Virus record (IMG/VR): IMGVR_UViG_3300046733_001371
Coordinates: 1 to 26,985 of that record
Length of the DNA: 26,985 nt
DNA from: a virus
Direction: 5' to 3' (one strand)
The translations under genes and the position numbers were made by a program. Below are positions 13,500 through 20,996 of the stretch, one piece after another. The notes beneath the pieces were generated by a model. The model was not told the DNA's origin. It saw only the letters and a program-made list of their open reading frames with translations, and did no database searches. Numbering within the stretch: the first letter of the stretch is position 1; each line of letters starts with the position of its first letter.

Positions 13500-14177
13500 T
13501 CATTTCTTATTATCTTGTAGCCATTTCTTAGCCGCTGGCATCTTTGGAGGTGTTCTTAAAAAGTTATCTATTGCACGTTGTACTTCCAACGCATCATCTT
13601 TAACATCCTCGTGATCTAACCCATATGTATTATCAATAATATGAAAGTTTGCTGATCCAAACAACCTTTGAAATTTACCTATGTTTGACTGTACTGTATT
13701 CCACATTTTTGTTAACATGTCTGCTGGTACAGTTCTTGCACGTTGAGCATTACGCTGTAGTGTTACATCTAGATTAGTGTTTACCATAATCATCATACAC
13801 TCATAACCTAGTTGCTCTAATGCTTTTTTGTCTTTTGCTACTTTAGCGACATCTTTACCGGTGCCGTCAAGTATTACTCCTAGACGCCCATCTAAGAAAT
13901 GCCCTTGTTTTGCTTTTGTTAATTTTTTAGCCTTATTACGAATTTCTTGGCCTTGCTCGCTACCTACGACATCTGGATCTCCAAGATCCATATCGTGCTT
14001 TCGTGCCAAGTATTCATAAATTTCATCACTATTGACAGATTTTAAGCCGGTGCCACCCAGTAACTTTCCAGCCGCATAAGACTTTCCACTACCCGGGCCA
14101 CCTGCCATAAAAACTGCTTTAAAAATATGAGGATCGTTAGGACCCTCATCAAGTGTTGTTACCTCATGTATCTTCAT
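13500..14177 (-). CDS. P-loop kinase of the zeta-toxin/AAA_33 type
   Basis: The 225-residue protein has a Walker A motif AGGPGSGKSYAAGKLL (about residues 25-40), NSDEIYEYLARK following, GVILDGTGKD as a Walker B-like strand, and a helical lid with LQRNAQRARTVP containing arginines for phosphate handling. Such proteins phosphorylate small molecules, nucleotides or polynucleotide ends; in phages the substrate is usually unknown. The start MKIHEVTTLDEGPNDPH is typical of pelagic T4-like phages. There is no Shine-Dalgarno sequence; the CATAAATA box ends five bases before the ATG, predicting a leaderless late transcript. Confidence 0.75.
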   Translation of the reverse strand: MKIHEVTTLDEGPNDPHIFKAVFMAGGPGSGKSYAAGKLLGGTGLKSVNSDEIYEYLARKHDMDLGDPDVVGSEQGQEIRNKAKKLTKAKQGHFLDGRLGVILDGTGKDVAKVAKDKKALEQLGYECMMIMVNTNLDVTLQRNAQRARTVPADMLTKMWNTVQSNIGKFQRLFGSANFHIIDNTYGLDHEDVKDDALEVQRAIDNFLRTPPKMPAAKKWLQDNKK

Positions 14178-14182
14178 ACATG

Positions 14183-14190
14183 TATTTATG
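14183..14190 (-). promoter_or_regulatory. Late-promoter-like CATAAATA, five bases before a start codon
   Basis: The minus strand reads CATAAATACATGTATG. The box overlaps the end of clpP and ends exactly five bases before the ATG at 14177. The same 15-base string recurs before the gene starting at 17705. Confidence 0.55.
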
Positions 14191-14806
14191 TTTTCTTGTT
14201 TACGACCTTGTCTGCTAATCCAAAGTCAACAGCATCTTGTGCTGAAAGAAATGTATCGAATTTCATTGTTTCATACATTTCGTCATAAGTTTTGCCTGCT
14301 GTATTATGTTTTACATAGGCTTCTGTTAATTGACGGTTAAGTTTTTTGCTTTCCTCAAAGCTACGGATTGCATCTTCCATTTCTAGCTCTTGTACATGTA
14401 CACTACCACTTGTTCCACGTGTACCACTGCTAACACGATGAATCATTGTGCGTGAATTAGGCAATACTAAACGTTGCCCTGGTTCTCCTGCCATTGCAAG
14501 AAAGCTACCCATACTACATGCTTGTCCAATAACAATAGTACTAACTGGTGCATTAATAAATTGCATGGTATCATAAATTGATAAACCTGCTGTTACTCCA
14601 CCACCTGGACTATTGATATAAAAATTAATTGGTTCTTCAGCATTCTGTGATTCTAAAAATAGCATTTGTGCTACTACTAAGTTTGCTGTAAGATCATTCA
14701 CTTCACCAGTAAGCATTACGATACGATCTTTTAAAAGACGACTATAAATGTCGTATGAACGTTCTCCACGTCCAGTTTGTTCTACTACCATAGGTACTAG
14801 TGCCAT
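14186..14806 (-). CDS. clpP: ClpP serine protease subunit
   Basis: The 206-residue protein starts [20 protein letters not shown], which corresponds to the mature N terminus of E. coli ClpP, so no propeptide is encoded. Catalytic Ser98 lies in GQACSMGSF, His123 in NSRTMIHR and Asp184 in [12 protein letters not shown], so the triad is complete. Between His and Asp there is an extra stretch of about 12 residues relative to E. coli, centred on [18 protein letters not shown], in the handle region that governs ring-ring contact. ClpP forms a double heptamer and degrades substrates unfolded by ClpX or ClpA. ClpX is 3.3 kb further along the strand. SD GGAG is present. Confidence 0.93.
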   Translation of the reverse strand: MALVPMVVEQTGRGERSYDIYSRLLKDRIVMLTGEVNDLTANLVVAQMLFLESQNAEEPINFYINSPGGGVTAGLSIYDTMQFINAPVSTIVIGQACSMGSFLAMAGEPGQRLVLPNSRTMIHRVSSGTRGTSGSVHVQELEMEDAIRSFEESKKLNRQLTEAYVKHNTAGKTYDEMYETMKFDTFLSAQDAVDFGLADKVVNKKT

Positions 14807-14807
14807 A

Positions 14808-14921
14808 TTATTCTCCGTTATGTTCTATTGCATATTTGAATGTTAGCTCAATGAACTTTCCAAAAAGTCCCAAAGCACTCCAAAATACAATATTATAAAT
14901 TATTATTTCTGTCCAGCCCAT
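14808..14921 (-). CDS. Small amphipathic/membrane protein, 37 aa
   Basis: The product begins [20 protein letters not shown] and is a single hydrophobic helix followed by [16 protein letters not shown]. Its end lies just before the GGAG of clpP, and its start lies inside the end of the preceding small gene (29-base overlap in a different frame). Too short for family assignment; support is the clean start-to-stop structure inside the operon. Confidence 0.4.
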   Translation of the reverse strand: MGWTEIIIYNIVFWSALGLFGKFIELTFKYAIEHNGE

Positions 14922-15012
14922 TTTGTTTGGTCTTTCCTGTTATATATCCAGCAACAAACGCTGTTGCCATAGCACCTAATAGTGCTAATGAATGCCATAT
15001 AATAAAACTCAT
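14893..15012 (-). CDS. Small membrane protein, 39 aa
   Basis: It starts two bases after the preceding gene and has one hydrophobic helix, MSFIIWHSLALLGAMATAFV, then [14 protein letters not shown] and a polar tail. The AAGGAATAATT upstream contains an AAGGA ribosome-binding sequence. It overlaps the next small gene in another frame. The single-helix architecture with a basic inside tail suggests a small inner-membrane protein; nothing more can be said. Confidence 0.45.
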   Translation of the reverse strand: MSFIIWHSLALLGAMATAFVAGYITGKTKQNGLDRNNNL

Positions 15013-15014
15013 AA

Positions 15015-15161
15015 TTATTCCTTTTCAATCTTATGATGTGGATAAGCCTTAGGGCGTTCCACTTTAATCGTTTCCATCCAATCCTGTGCTTCAGATTCTG
15101 TTGCAAAACGTGCAACAGTTACTTCATCTTCAACACGTGGTTGATATACTACTTTATACAT
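15015..15161 (-). CDS. Small soluble protein, 48 aa
   Basis: The product begins MYKVVYQPRVEDEVTVARFA and continues TESEAQDWMETIKVERPKAY. Its start overlaps the stop of the oxygenase-like gene (TAATG), and GGAG precedes it. The strand-strand-helix pattern (a short beta pair with TESEAQDWM helix) is typical of small T4-like phage proteins that add or modify ligands; no family is named with confidence. Confidence 0.5.
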   Translation of the reverse strand: MYKVVYQPRVEDEVTVARFATESEAQDWMETIKVERPKAYPHHKIEKE

Positions 15162-16009
15162 TACTCTTCTCCTTTGTATCGAGCTTGTAGATCAAAAATT
15201 ATCGAGTACCTAACATCGTGTGACGGATCTGGATTATGTGTCATACCATGGTATGTCGGTATCCATCCACTACGTTCGGCATATTCACCAAACATCCATA
15301 AAGTACCATTATCTGTTAAATTATCAAAAGTCTGCCATTCTCCAGATGCTGTATTTTTAGCATGAAACTCTACAAAGTTTTCACCTAAGTGTAAACCTCC
15401 CAATGTCTCATCACAATGTTCTGCGCCAAATCTTTCAGTATTGTGTTTACGATGTTCTACACGGTTACTATCATCGGCTACGGGTACATTATACTGAATA
15501 ATCATCAATTTGTAAAGTACTTTTTCCCAATCTGGTTCTTGATCTTTATAGCATAATTTCGCATAATGCTCAAGTACAGGTTTAAAGTCAGCATGCATTT
15601 CAACAAAGTATTCTAACTCTGGAAAATCTTCTGATAACTTTTCACCAGTCCAATCGTAAATATAAAGTTTTCTTCTTTCTACTCTATCACCTTGTCCAGC
15701 TTCTTCGTTATACCAATCAATTGGACCAGTCATCGTATCAATGTCATATCCAATAAGAGGACCTTGGTGTTTTAGTGCATAGCTTTTATCAGGAATATTT
15801 GGATCAGCCCAATCTTCAATAACTGGCTCATCTTCTCCGTCAAAGCTACTTATTTTAAAAAACAGTTCAGGACTTAACTTTTTAAACAAGCTGTCAATAA
15901 CTTGATACCTGTCCTTATATTTGTCTGCAAGAAGCTGACTGTGAGCCAATGGCCACTCACCAGTTTTTTGCATATCCTGAAGTTCTAATAAATTAAATGT
16001 TTTTGTCAT
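15161..16009 (-). CDS. Possible 2-oxoglutarate/Fe(II)-type oxygenase, 282 aa
   Basis: The start at 16009 (MTKTFNLLELQDM) is the best of two nearby ATGs; neither has a Shine-Dalgarno sequence. The C-terminal part carries HCDETLGGLHLGENF, in which His-x-Asp could bind iron, and later YHGMTHNPDPSHDVRYSIIF, with a second His and the Arg of the co-substrate site. These make a jelly-roll oxygenase plausible. The N-terminal 100 residues are helical and unmatched. No partner pathway is evident beside it. The N-terminal region overlaps the upstream small membrane gene by 17 bases. Confidence 0.55.
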   Translation of the reverse strand: MTKTFNLLELQDMQKTGEWPLAHSQLLADKYKDRYQVIDSLFKKLSPELFFKISSFDGEDEPVIEDWADPNIPDKSYALKHQGPLIGYDIDTMTGPIDWYNEEAGQGDRVERRKLYIYDWTGEKLSEDFPELEYFVEMHADFKPVLEHYAKLCYKDQEPDWEKVLYKLMIIQYNVPVADDSNRVEHRKHNTERFGAEHCDETLGGLHLGENFVEFHAKNTASGEWQTFDNLTDNGTLWMFGEYAERSGWIPTYHGMTHNPDPSHDVRYSIIFDLQARYKGEE

Positions 16010-16211
16010 ATTGTGCATATCGTTTAGGAGGTAAGATTTCTTGATCTCCGTCTGCTCTATCAACTACTTCAATAAATCCTTGATCTTGTAATAGTTGTAA
16101 AGTTATATCCATGCCGTCAGTTAGTCCAGCTTTATGGCCACTTCGCCAACTAAACCAAGCACAGAGAGCAATAAATGCTCCCATAGTTACGTAAAAGGTT
16201 ATAGTAAACAT
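15993..16211 (-). CDS. Small membrane-anchored protein, 72 aa
   Basis: The start has AAGGA at a good distance. A single membrane helix (about residues 1-20, MFTITFYVTMGAFIALCAWF) is followed by a soluble cytoplasmic tail with HKAGLTDGMDITLQLLQDQGFIEVV and a basic end. Spacing and overlap put it in the same operon as the oxygenase-like gene. No family is recognised; the tail pattern (helix then a short beta strand) is common in small phage membrane proteins. Confidence 0.6.
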   Translation of the reverse strand: MFTITFYVTMGAFIALCAWFSWRSGHKAGLTDGMDITLQLLQDQGFIEVVDRADGDQEILPPKRYAQYDKNI

Positions 16212-16238
16212 ATTGTTTCCTTCTGTTACTAGTACTTA

Positions 16239-16523
16239 TTAAGAATAGACTTTTCTAGCACTCTTTAAAGATCCTTCTATAATTCCAGGATACTTACCTA
16301 AATATGTGCCAGCTTTAAGATCATCTACGGTGATTAATTCCTTGTGCCGGTGTTCTATCTTGTCCCAACATTCTAACATAGTTTTACCCATTTCGTCAAA
16401 GAAACTATCTGAAAATATTGGATCATCTTGTTTGTAGTATGCATACGCCGCCATTAGATACCAAGGCACCATCATGTTAATGTTGTCTTCAAATATTTTG
16501 GCGGCGGCGTTATCTAAAATCAT
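16239..16523 (-). CDS. Small protein resembling an NAD ligase Ia-type segment
   Basis: The start at 16523 forms an ATGA overlap with the upstream stop; ATGs at 16538 and 16556 are alternatives. The product contains MVPWYLMAAYAYYKQDDPIF, then SDSFFDEMGKTMLECWDKIE and HRHKELITVDDLKAGTYL. The Y-Y-x-x-D-x-P-x-x-S-D-x-x-F-D pattern is like the Ia domain of NAD-dependent DNA ligases, which binds nicotinamide. Here it stands alone with no adenylation domain, so it cannot be a ligase; it may be a relic or a recruited binding domain. Confidence 0.55.
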   Translation of the reverse strand: MILDNAAAKIFEDNINMMVPWYLMAAYAYYKQDDPIFSDSFFDEMGKTMLECWDKIEHRHKELITVDDLKAGTYLGKYPGIIEGSLKSARKVYS

Positions 16524-16687
16524 TGTTGTTTTTTCCATAGGCTTTTTAGAAACCATTTATTACGCTTTATCCATTCACTTAGGTCATATTCTACTACCTT
16601 GCCCTCCCAATCATAAATCTCAGTACGGTGCTCTTGCCATATGAGATTTAACCAGGCACGGAATGGAGTAGCATTTTGTTTAGGCAT
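16520..16687 (-). CDS. Small protein, 55 aa, unknown
   Basis: The start at 16687 overlaps the upstream stop (TAATG). The product starts MPKQNATPFRAWLNLIWQEH and continues RTEIYDWEGKVVEYDLSEW, ending with a basic WKKQQ tail. Tryptophan is unusually frequent. No family is recognised. It is a small gene in a tight overlapping run of three. Confidence 0.5.
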   Translation of the reverse strand: MPKQNATPFRAWLNLIWQEHRTEIYDWEGKVVEYDLSEWIKRNKWFLKSLWKKQQ

Positions 16688-17112
16688 TAGGCTGCCTCCG
16701 CCATTGTTGATGTACATACGTATGGCTTATTCCACTGACCTACATTGATATCAATATAATATGCAGTTTCAAAATAGTCAATCATTGCATCTGAATTATC
16801 GTACCACATTGTACCTTTCATAGCTTGCACAAGTTCTTCAATGAACGTTTCTGCTTCACCATAAAACTCTGGATAAAACTGATTAACTTGAACATATCCA
16901 TCACATGGATAGTATTTTTGATTTCTGCGCTCTGCAATCTCTTTATTGCGAGCATTTGCCATGCCAATAAAATCAGCAGTACCTTCTTTAATGTTAACAA
17001 CAAGTGTGCTATGATTGTGTACAGCTATTGAACCTTTGTATCCGTACTTTTTAAGTACTGCTTTGATACCTGGTGTAAGTTCTTTTTTACGCTGTTGATT
17101 CATATATGCCAT
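16687..17112 (-). CDS. Conserved phage/plasmid-type protein of unknown function, 141 aa
   Basis: The start at 17112 (MAYMNQQRKKELTPGIKAVL) has AGGAG at a good distance; MNQQRKK at 17103 is less likely. KKYGYKGSIAVHNHSTLVVN is followed by EAETFIEELVQAMKGTMWYD and YYIDINVGQWNKPYV. I associate this layout with mobile-element proteins sharing a domain found beside large polyvalent proteins (LPD29-like), but the family name is uncertain. It is the first gene after the promoter at 17145-17173, so it is probably expressed early with the genes downstream. Confidence 0.6.
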   Translation of the reverse strand: MAYMNQQRKKELTPGIKAVLKKYGYKGSIAVHNHSTLVVNIKEGTADFIGMANARNKEIAERRNQKYYPCDGYVQVNQFYPEFYGEAETFIEELVQAMKGTMWYDNSDAMIDYFETAYYIDINVGQWNKPYVCTSTMAEAA

Positions 17113-17144
17113 TTGCTAACTCCTGTTTTTTAACTTATACCACT

Positions 17145-17173
17145 AATATATAGTAAGACGCCTTGGTTGTCAA
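17145..17173 (-). promoter_or_regulatory. Sigma70-type promoter TTGACA-17-TATATT
   Basis: Minus strand TTGACA (17173-17168), a 17-base spacer and TATATT (17150-17145). Transcription should begin near 17138, 26 bases before the start codon at 17112. It follows directly on the terminator for the preceding gene, so a new transcription unit begins here. Confidence 0.7.
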
Positions 17174-17174
17174 C

Positions 17175-17199
17175 AAAAAAGCGAACAAAAGTTCGCTTT
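17175..17199 (-). terminator. Intrinsic terminator
   Basis: A nine-pair stem (AAAGCGAAC with GTTCGCTTT) with a four-base loop is followed on the minus strand by six T residues. It lies just after the stop of the gene at 17223 and just before the promoter at 17145-17173. Confidence 0.75.
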
Positions 17200-17222
17200 G
17201 TTTTCAATAGGTTGTAATTTTT

Positions 17223-17705
17223 TTACCTAATATACATAATTGGAGAAATTATAGTTTGCTGTTTTACTTGTGTAAATACGCCATGTTTGCAAACATATGT
17301 GCCTAAGAATGTTGGTACATATGAACCTCGTTGAATTTTACTTGGTAATTTGATTTCAAAATGTAATGGAATACTTTTTCCTGGATGCATATTTTGGACT
17401 GGTACTTTTGTTAAGTGTGACTTTGTCATTACCATAATGTCTCCACTTTCTCTGTGATGCATAAACAATTTAAAATCTATAATATTGCATGTTACTGCTC
17501 TATCATATGTTCCTATAGCAGTAGTTACATGTGTTTGTGATAGTTCGACATCAGTCAGTTTACCATTAAAATTATCCAGTGGCGTTGATATTGTTAACTT
17601 TACATATGCAAACGTCATAACAATTATAAACAGTAGCATTGACAGAACACTAGCCGCTAATAATAGCGGTATGCTATTTTCTAGTTTACAGTACAGCTTT
17701 TCCAT
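17223..17705 (-). CDS. Membrane-anchored protein with extracytoplasmic domain, 160 aa
   Basis: One membrane helix at about residues 12-36 (LLLAASVLSMLLFIIVMTFA) is followed by a beta-rich domain with TFLGTYVCKHGVFTQVKQQT near the end. Two cysteines (VTCNII and YVCKHG) could form a disulfide in the periplasm. The start ATG is preceded by an AATAAATA box with a five-base gap and no Shine-Dalgarno sequence. A clear terminator follows the gene. The lone helix and beta-rich region recall minor envelope or spanin-like proteins, but no motif supports a specific role. Confidence 0.6.
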   Translation of the reverse strand: MEKLYCKLENSIPLLLAASVLSMLLFIIVMTFAYVKLTISTPLDNFNGKLTDVELSQTHVTTAIGTYDRAVTCNIIDFKLFMHHRESGDIMVMTKSHLTKVPVQNMHPGKSIPLHFEIKLPSKIQRGSYVPTFLGTYVCKHGVFTQVKQQTIISPIMYIR

Positions 17706-17710
17706 ACATG

Positions 17711-17718
17711 TATTTATT
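17711..17718 (-). promoter_or_regulatory. Late-promoter-like AATAAATA, five bases before a start codon
   Basis: The minus strand reads AATAAATACATGTATG. It overlaps the end of the preceding gene and stops exactly five bases before the ATG at 17705. The 15-base core is identical to that at 14175-14189. Confidence 0.55.
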
Positions 17719-18098
17719 TAATCCCAGTGATTTTTGTTATTTAATTGATAATAAAACTCTTCTACTAGGTTTTCTTGGTCCTTTTTACTCCAACGTAAAC
17801 TCCAACCGTTTACATTGCATACTACAAAACTGGCTGGTACTCTTTCAGGACGGGGACCACATCCACTATAATACCAAAAATATTTGCCATTTTTTGTTTC
17901 TAGTCCTTGTACTCCCTCATCTTTATCCCAATTTTCAGCAATATGTTTAAACTGATCAATAGTCATCCAACGAGTAAAGTTTGAGTAGTCAGTTACTCTA
18001 AAACTTAGTTTAACTGAATCTTCATTTTTAAATACATAAATCTTAACTGGCTTGGACATCTTCCAAACACCATCTTCATCTAATCTTGGATCGCTCAT
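17718..18098 (-). CDS. Unknown 126-aa protein
   Basis: The product begins MSDPRLDEDGVWKMSKPVKI and continues with VFKNEDSVKLSFRVTDYSNF, later GCGPRPERVPASFVVCNVNG. Its start overlaps the stop of the preceding gene by ATGA. It has many aromatic residues and no hydrophobic segment, so it is probably soluble. No family is recognised. Confidence 0.6.
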   Translation of the reverse strand: MSDPRLDEDGVWKMSKPVKIYVFKNEDSVKLSFRVTDYSNFTRWMTIDQFKHIAENWDKDEGVQGLETKNGKYFWYYSGCGPRPERVPASFVVCNVNGWSLRWSKKDQENLVEEFYYQLNNKNHWD

Positions 18099-18355
18099 TC
18101 TTCTTGTGCTTTTCTTTTCTCTCGTATTGCTTCTTGCAAATCTAAAATCTGTTCATTTTCAATTAATCGAATAACAGTTTCAGTTACACCAATTTCATGT
18201 TGTAACATTCCTAACTTTGTCATTAGCTTATCAAGTTCTTTTGTGTAAAAATCAAGTTCTTTCTTTTTACGGGCTCTTTGATCATAAATGTCTGAAATAT
18301 CAATAATTAATTTTGGTTGTTTTTGGTCCTTACTATTATGGCCTATTAAACTCAT
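18095..18355 (-). CDS. Coiled-coil protein, 86 aa
   Basis: The start at 18355 has GGAG at the right distance; an upstream ATG at 18367 lacks one. The product begins MSLIGHNSKDQKQPKLIIDI and continues with SDIYDQRARKKKELDFYTKE and then a long run of heptad-like, highly charged sequence (about residues 25-85). It looks like a single coiled coil. Its leader forms the long hairpin at 18375-18450, and a TATAAATA box lies just beyond, inside the radical SAM gene's end. Function unknown. Confidence 0.6.
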   Translation of the reverse strand: MSLIGHNSKDQKQPKLIIDISDIYDQRARKKKELDFYTKELDKLMTKLGMLQHEIGVTETVIRLIENEQILDLQEAIREKRKAQEE

Positions 18356-18374
18356 TTTATGCTCCATGGTTAAT

Positions 18375-18450
18375 AGCGACGGATTAAAGTTTCCGATAGC
18401 GTTATCCTCTCAGGTATTAAACCTATGGGCCAAGGTTTTAATCCGCCGCT
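18375..18450 (-). ncRNA. Long hairpin leader between late promoter and coiled-coil gene
   Basis: A 14-base arm (18437-18450) pairs with 18375-18388, with 13 Watson-Crick pairs and one wobble, enclosing 48 bases. Within them lies a smaller hairpin (18420-18424 with 18433-18437). It could be a regulatory leader or a small structured RNA. It is bounded by TATAAATA (18455-18462) upstream and the ribosome-binding site downstream. A CTGAGAGGAT string recalls part of a thiamine-pyrophosphate riboswitch, but the rest of that motif is absent, so no class is claimed. Confidence 0.5.
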
Positions 18451-18454
18451 TAAA

Positions 18455-18462
18455 TATTTATA
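18455..18462 (-). promoter_or_regulatory. T4-late-like promoter TATAAATA
   Basis: A perfect TATAAATA on the minus strand overlapping the radical SAM stop codon. Transcription from it would begin close to the outer base of the 14-bp hairpin. Confidence 0.6.
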
Positions 18463-19465
18463 GTATATTATCCCAATGTGGTTTGCTATCGTTTATTCCA
18501 CATCTCCAATTGCATTCAACACATGATTGTCCATCAGCATATAAACTATCCCATAACCGTTGCCAAAAATCATTTTGCATTATGCTCTTTAGTGAATGTT
18601 TGTTTAGATCATTCCAATCTGTACTTCCGTAGAAGTCACTTATTTGATCAGCAATAATACCTTCGCCGCTTGATGCAGTCGCCCAACCACAACATGGATG
18701 AACTATACCAGACTCAGTAACAAAGATTGCGTTTAAATCAAAACATACATCTTTAAATCCGTTTTTTGGTCTTGGGGCGGCTTCTGATTCAGTAACAGGC
18801 GCTTTGTCACAAACTTCATTAATCAATCCGCGATCTGCTGCCGCTATTTGATTCATTAAAACTTTCTCACTTGCTCTACCTTGGCGTTTTACAAAACTAT
18901 CAAAACCCAAATCGTACGCCAATTCTTCTGCTTCATCTACCTGATGTTCATTCCATGGAAATATAATGAACTGCCACTGACTTGAACAATTCTTTGCTTC
19001 GTTAAATGCTCTTGCGTTTGCTACAATCTTTTCCCATGAAACTTTACGCCTATAGATATGATTAGTATCAGACAACCCGTCTACATTAAATTTAAATAAA
19101 TCTGTACTAGTAGTCTTTTTTGCAACCTTTGTGTAGTAGTCAGGATGCTTTAGCCCGCCATTTGTGCTTATATCTAAAGATGCTTTTTCTGGGGCTCGTT
19201 CTTTTATTAACTCAACTATTTCTAAAAACTTAGTATGAGCTAGTGGATCACCTGCGGTTCCACAAAACTGTAGTTCAGATTCTTCTGCTAAAATTTGTTC
19301 AGATAAAATATTCTCAATTACCTTGAGATCAATTTCTTGATTAAAGTTTACCCAAGGACTTAACATTAGTCCTTTGTCGGTTGCATCATATCTAGAACAG
19401 CCCGGACACCATGCGTTACAGGCGGTGGATATTTCAAATTCTATCTTCTCTACCTGTTCATACAT
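18458..19465 (-). CDS. Radical SAM protein with C-terminal SPASM/twitch-type cysteine cluster
   Basis: The start at 19465 (MYEQVEKIEFEISTACNAWC) overlaps the stop of the FNR gene as TAATG. The radical SAM motif is ACNAWCPGC (Cys-x3-Cys-x2-Cys, about residues 15-22), which binds the [4Fe-4S] cluster that cleaves SAM. C-terminal cysteines at GIVHPCCGWA and SCVECNWRCG match an auxiliary cluster of the twitch or SPASM type, seen in enzymes that modify peptides or sugars. The 335-residue length is typical. Substrate is unknown. The FNR next to it would supply electrons and the oxygenases suggest a modification pathway. Confidence 0.88.
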   Translation of the reverse strand: MYEQVEKIEFEISTACNAWCPGCSRYDATDKGLMLSPWVNFNQEIDLKVIENILSEQILAEESELQFCGTAGDPLAHTKFLEIVELIKERAPEKASLDISTNGGLKHPDYYTKVAKKTTSTDLFKFNVDGLSDTNHIYRRKVSWEKIVANARAFNEAKNCSSQWQFIIFPWNEHQVDEAEELAYDLGFDSFVKRQGRASEKVLMNQIAAADRGLINEVCDKAPVTESEAAPRPKNGFKDVCFDLNAIFVTESGIVHPCCGWATASSGEGIIADQISDFYGSTDWNDLNKHSLKSIMQNDFWQRLWDSLYADGQSCVECNWRCGINDSKPHWDNIL

Positions 19466-20229
19466 TACACAATAGTCTCTACAAATGCTCGTTCTTGAAC
19501 AAAATCTCCTGGACTTCGCATTGTTCCATGCATCCATCCATCTTCTTCTAACATCTCTCTAATTTCATTATTAAAACTTGGTCCACCGCAAATCATAATA
19601 CGATCAAATTTCTTGTTAAATCTAATGTAACCTAAACCTAAGTCGTTAAATAGTTTTCCGCTTCTAATATTATCAGTAATTCTTCCAGCAAATACACCTT
19701 CATTTGGTTCTTCACGTGTAACACTTTGATATACTATTGCTCCATGTTCTTCTAGCTCGTCTTTAAACACAAGCTCATTATTGAAACGGCAAGTATGTGT
19801 AACTACAACCTGTTCATAATAATCGTAAACTTCTGGATGTCTTGCTAAACTTAGAAATGGAGCGAGACCAGTACCAGTACTAATCATCCAAAGTCTTCCT
19901 TTTCCTGCAATACATGGTTCAGGATCAATATTACGCAATAGCAATGTTCCAATTGCTTTTTCACTTACTATAATCTCATCACCAGGCTTAATATGTTGTA
20001 GCTTACTGGTTAGCGGACCGTCTTGTACTTTTATGCTGAAAAATTCCAGGTGTTCGTCTTCTGGTGAATTAGCGATACTGTATGCCCTAGTTAATGTTGG
20101 CTCCATGCCAATCATAGTAAACTCTCCTGGTTGGAAGTTTTTATTTTTCCATGCTTCTGATTTGGTTGTCTTAAACCAAAATAAATCTTCTGTAAAATGC
20201 TTGATTTCTAAAACTGTCTCGGTGTTCAT
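19465..20229 (-). CDS. Ferredoxin/flavodoxin-NADP reductase (Fpr type)
   Basis: A 254-residue flavoprotein with the FAD-binding motif LTRAYSIANSP (about 48-58), the NADP-binding loop MISTGTGLAPFLSLARHPEV, CGGPSFNNEIREML, and the C-terminal FVQERAFVETIV found in bacterial subclass I Fpr enzymes. It moves electrons from NADPH to ferredoxin or flavodoxin. The ATGA overlap with the oxygenase gene upstream and the TAATG overlap with the radical SAM gene downstream tie the three together. The likely job is supplying low-potential electrons to the radical SAM cluster through a host ferredoxin or flavodoxin; no ferredoxin gene is in the window. Confidence 0.9.
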   Translation of the reverse strand: MNTETVLEIKHFTEDLFWFKTTKSEAWKNKNFQPGEFTMIGMEPTLTRAYSIANSPEDEHLEFFSIKVQDGPLTSKLQHIKPGDEIIVSEKAIGTLLLRNIDPEPCIAGKGRLWMISTGTGLAPFLSLARHPEVYDYYEQVVVTHTCRFNNELVFKDELEEHGAIVYQSVTREEPNEGVFAGRITDNIRSGKLFNDLGLGYIRFNKKFDRIMICGGPSFNNEIREMLEEDGWMHGTMRSPGDFVQERAFVETIV

Positions 20230-20996
20230 TGTATTTCCTTGTAAAATTGTATGTTTATACCACTCTTAAGCCAACGATAGTTTGGCTTGCTTCTACGAAC
20301 GCAACTCGCATGTACCTGACATGCATCAAATATCATAACGTCACCTGGGTTGTAATGTAGGGTATTTTCAATACTAAAGCCTCGCATATTACCAACTGGT
20401 ATCTGAGGAAACAAAAACTCTTTTTGCCTTACATAGTCTGTTTCCATATTTAGCACATTGCCGGATATATCTACGCACTCAGGATATTCACGTGCTACTA
20501 CATAATCACTATTTCCTTGTTCACTTACATGCATACGATCAAAGGTAACACTATACCCAATATGCCGTTGATCAAAAAACGAAGTGTGTGCATCACTCCA
20601 ATTAGTAATCATTAAAGGTATGATTGCACTCTTATATGGAATAACATTTTTTGTCCATTGTTCTGCACACTCTCTCTCACTTAATAAGTCTACATGCGCA
20701 TCATGTAACTGTGTGGTAATATAATAATTTCCAGAATGCTTGTCACTGAAACTACCTATCTCTTGTTCAAATTTAGATTTTAAAAAAGGGGCTTTTTCAA
20801 ATAATAAATTTATATCACAAACTGGTTGCATATTATTACTACTTGGTGCCCATTTGAGTTTATCTGCTAACTGAAACTGCAATAATGATATCTGATTAAT
20901 TTCATCATCATTAAACATTCCAGCTACCACACGAGCAGGTTCGAATCTACCTATGATTTCATTTTTAAATTCTTTGCAATTATTAATATATGTCAT
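20226..20996 (-). CDS. 2-oxoglutarate/Fe(II) oxygenase-like protein, 256 aa
   Basis: The centre holds TTQLHDAHVDLLSE, in which HVD would be the metal-binding His-x-Asp, and the C-terminal third holds GDVMIFDACQVHASCVRRSK, giving the second His and nearby Arg for 2-oxoglutarate. This fits a jelly-roll dioxygenase. It is coupled to FNR by ATGA and to the oxygenase upstream in the same way, so a stepwise oxidation of one substrate is plausible. The substrate is not recognisable. Confidence 0.65.
   Translation of the reverse strand: MTYINNCKEFKNEIIGRFEPARVVAGMFNDDEINQISLLQFQLADKLKWAPSSNNMQPVCDINLLFEKAPFLKSKFEQEIGSFSDKHSGNYYITTQLHDAHVDLLSERECAEQWTKNVIPYKSAIIPLMITNWSDAHTSFFDQRHIGYSVTFDRMHVSEQGNSDYVVAREYPECVDISGNVLNMETDYVRQKEFLFPQIPVGNMRGFSIENTLHYNPGDVMIFDACQVHASCVRRSKPNYRWLKSGINIQFYKEIQ

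Noticed and set aside
18380-18445. Thiamine pyrophosphate riboswitch
   Set aside because: Only a CTGAGAGGAT string matches; the second conserved half and overall stem layout do not, and the downstream gene is a coiled-coil protein.
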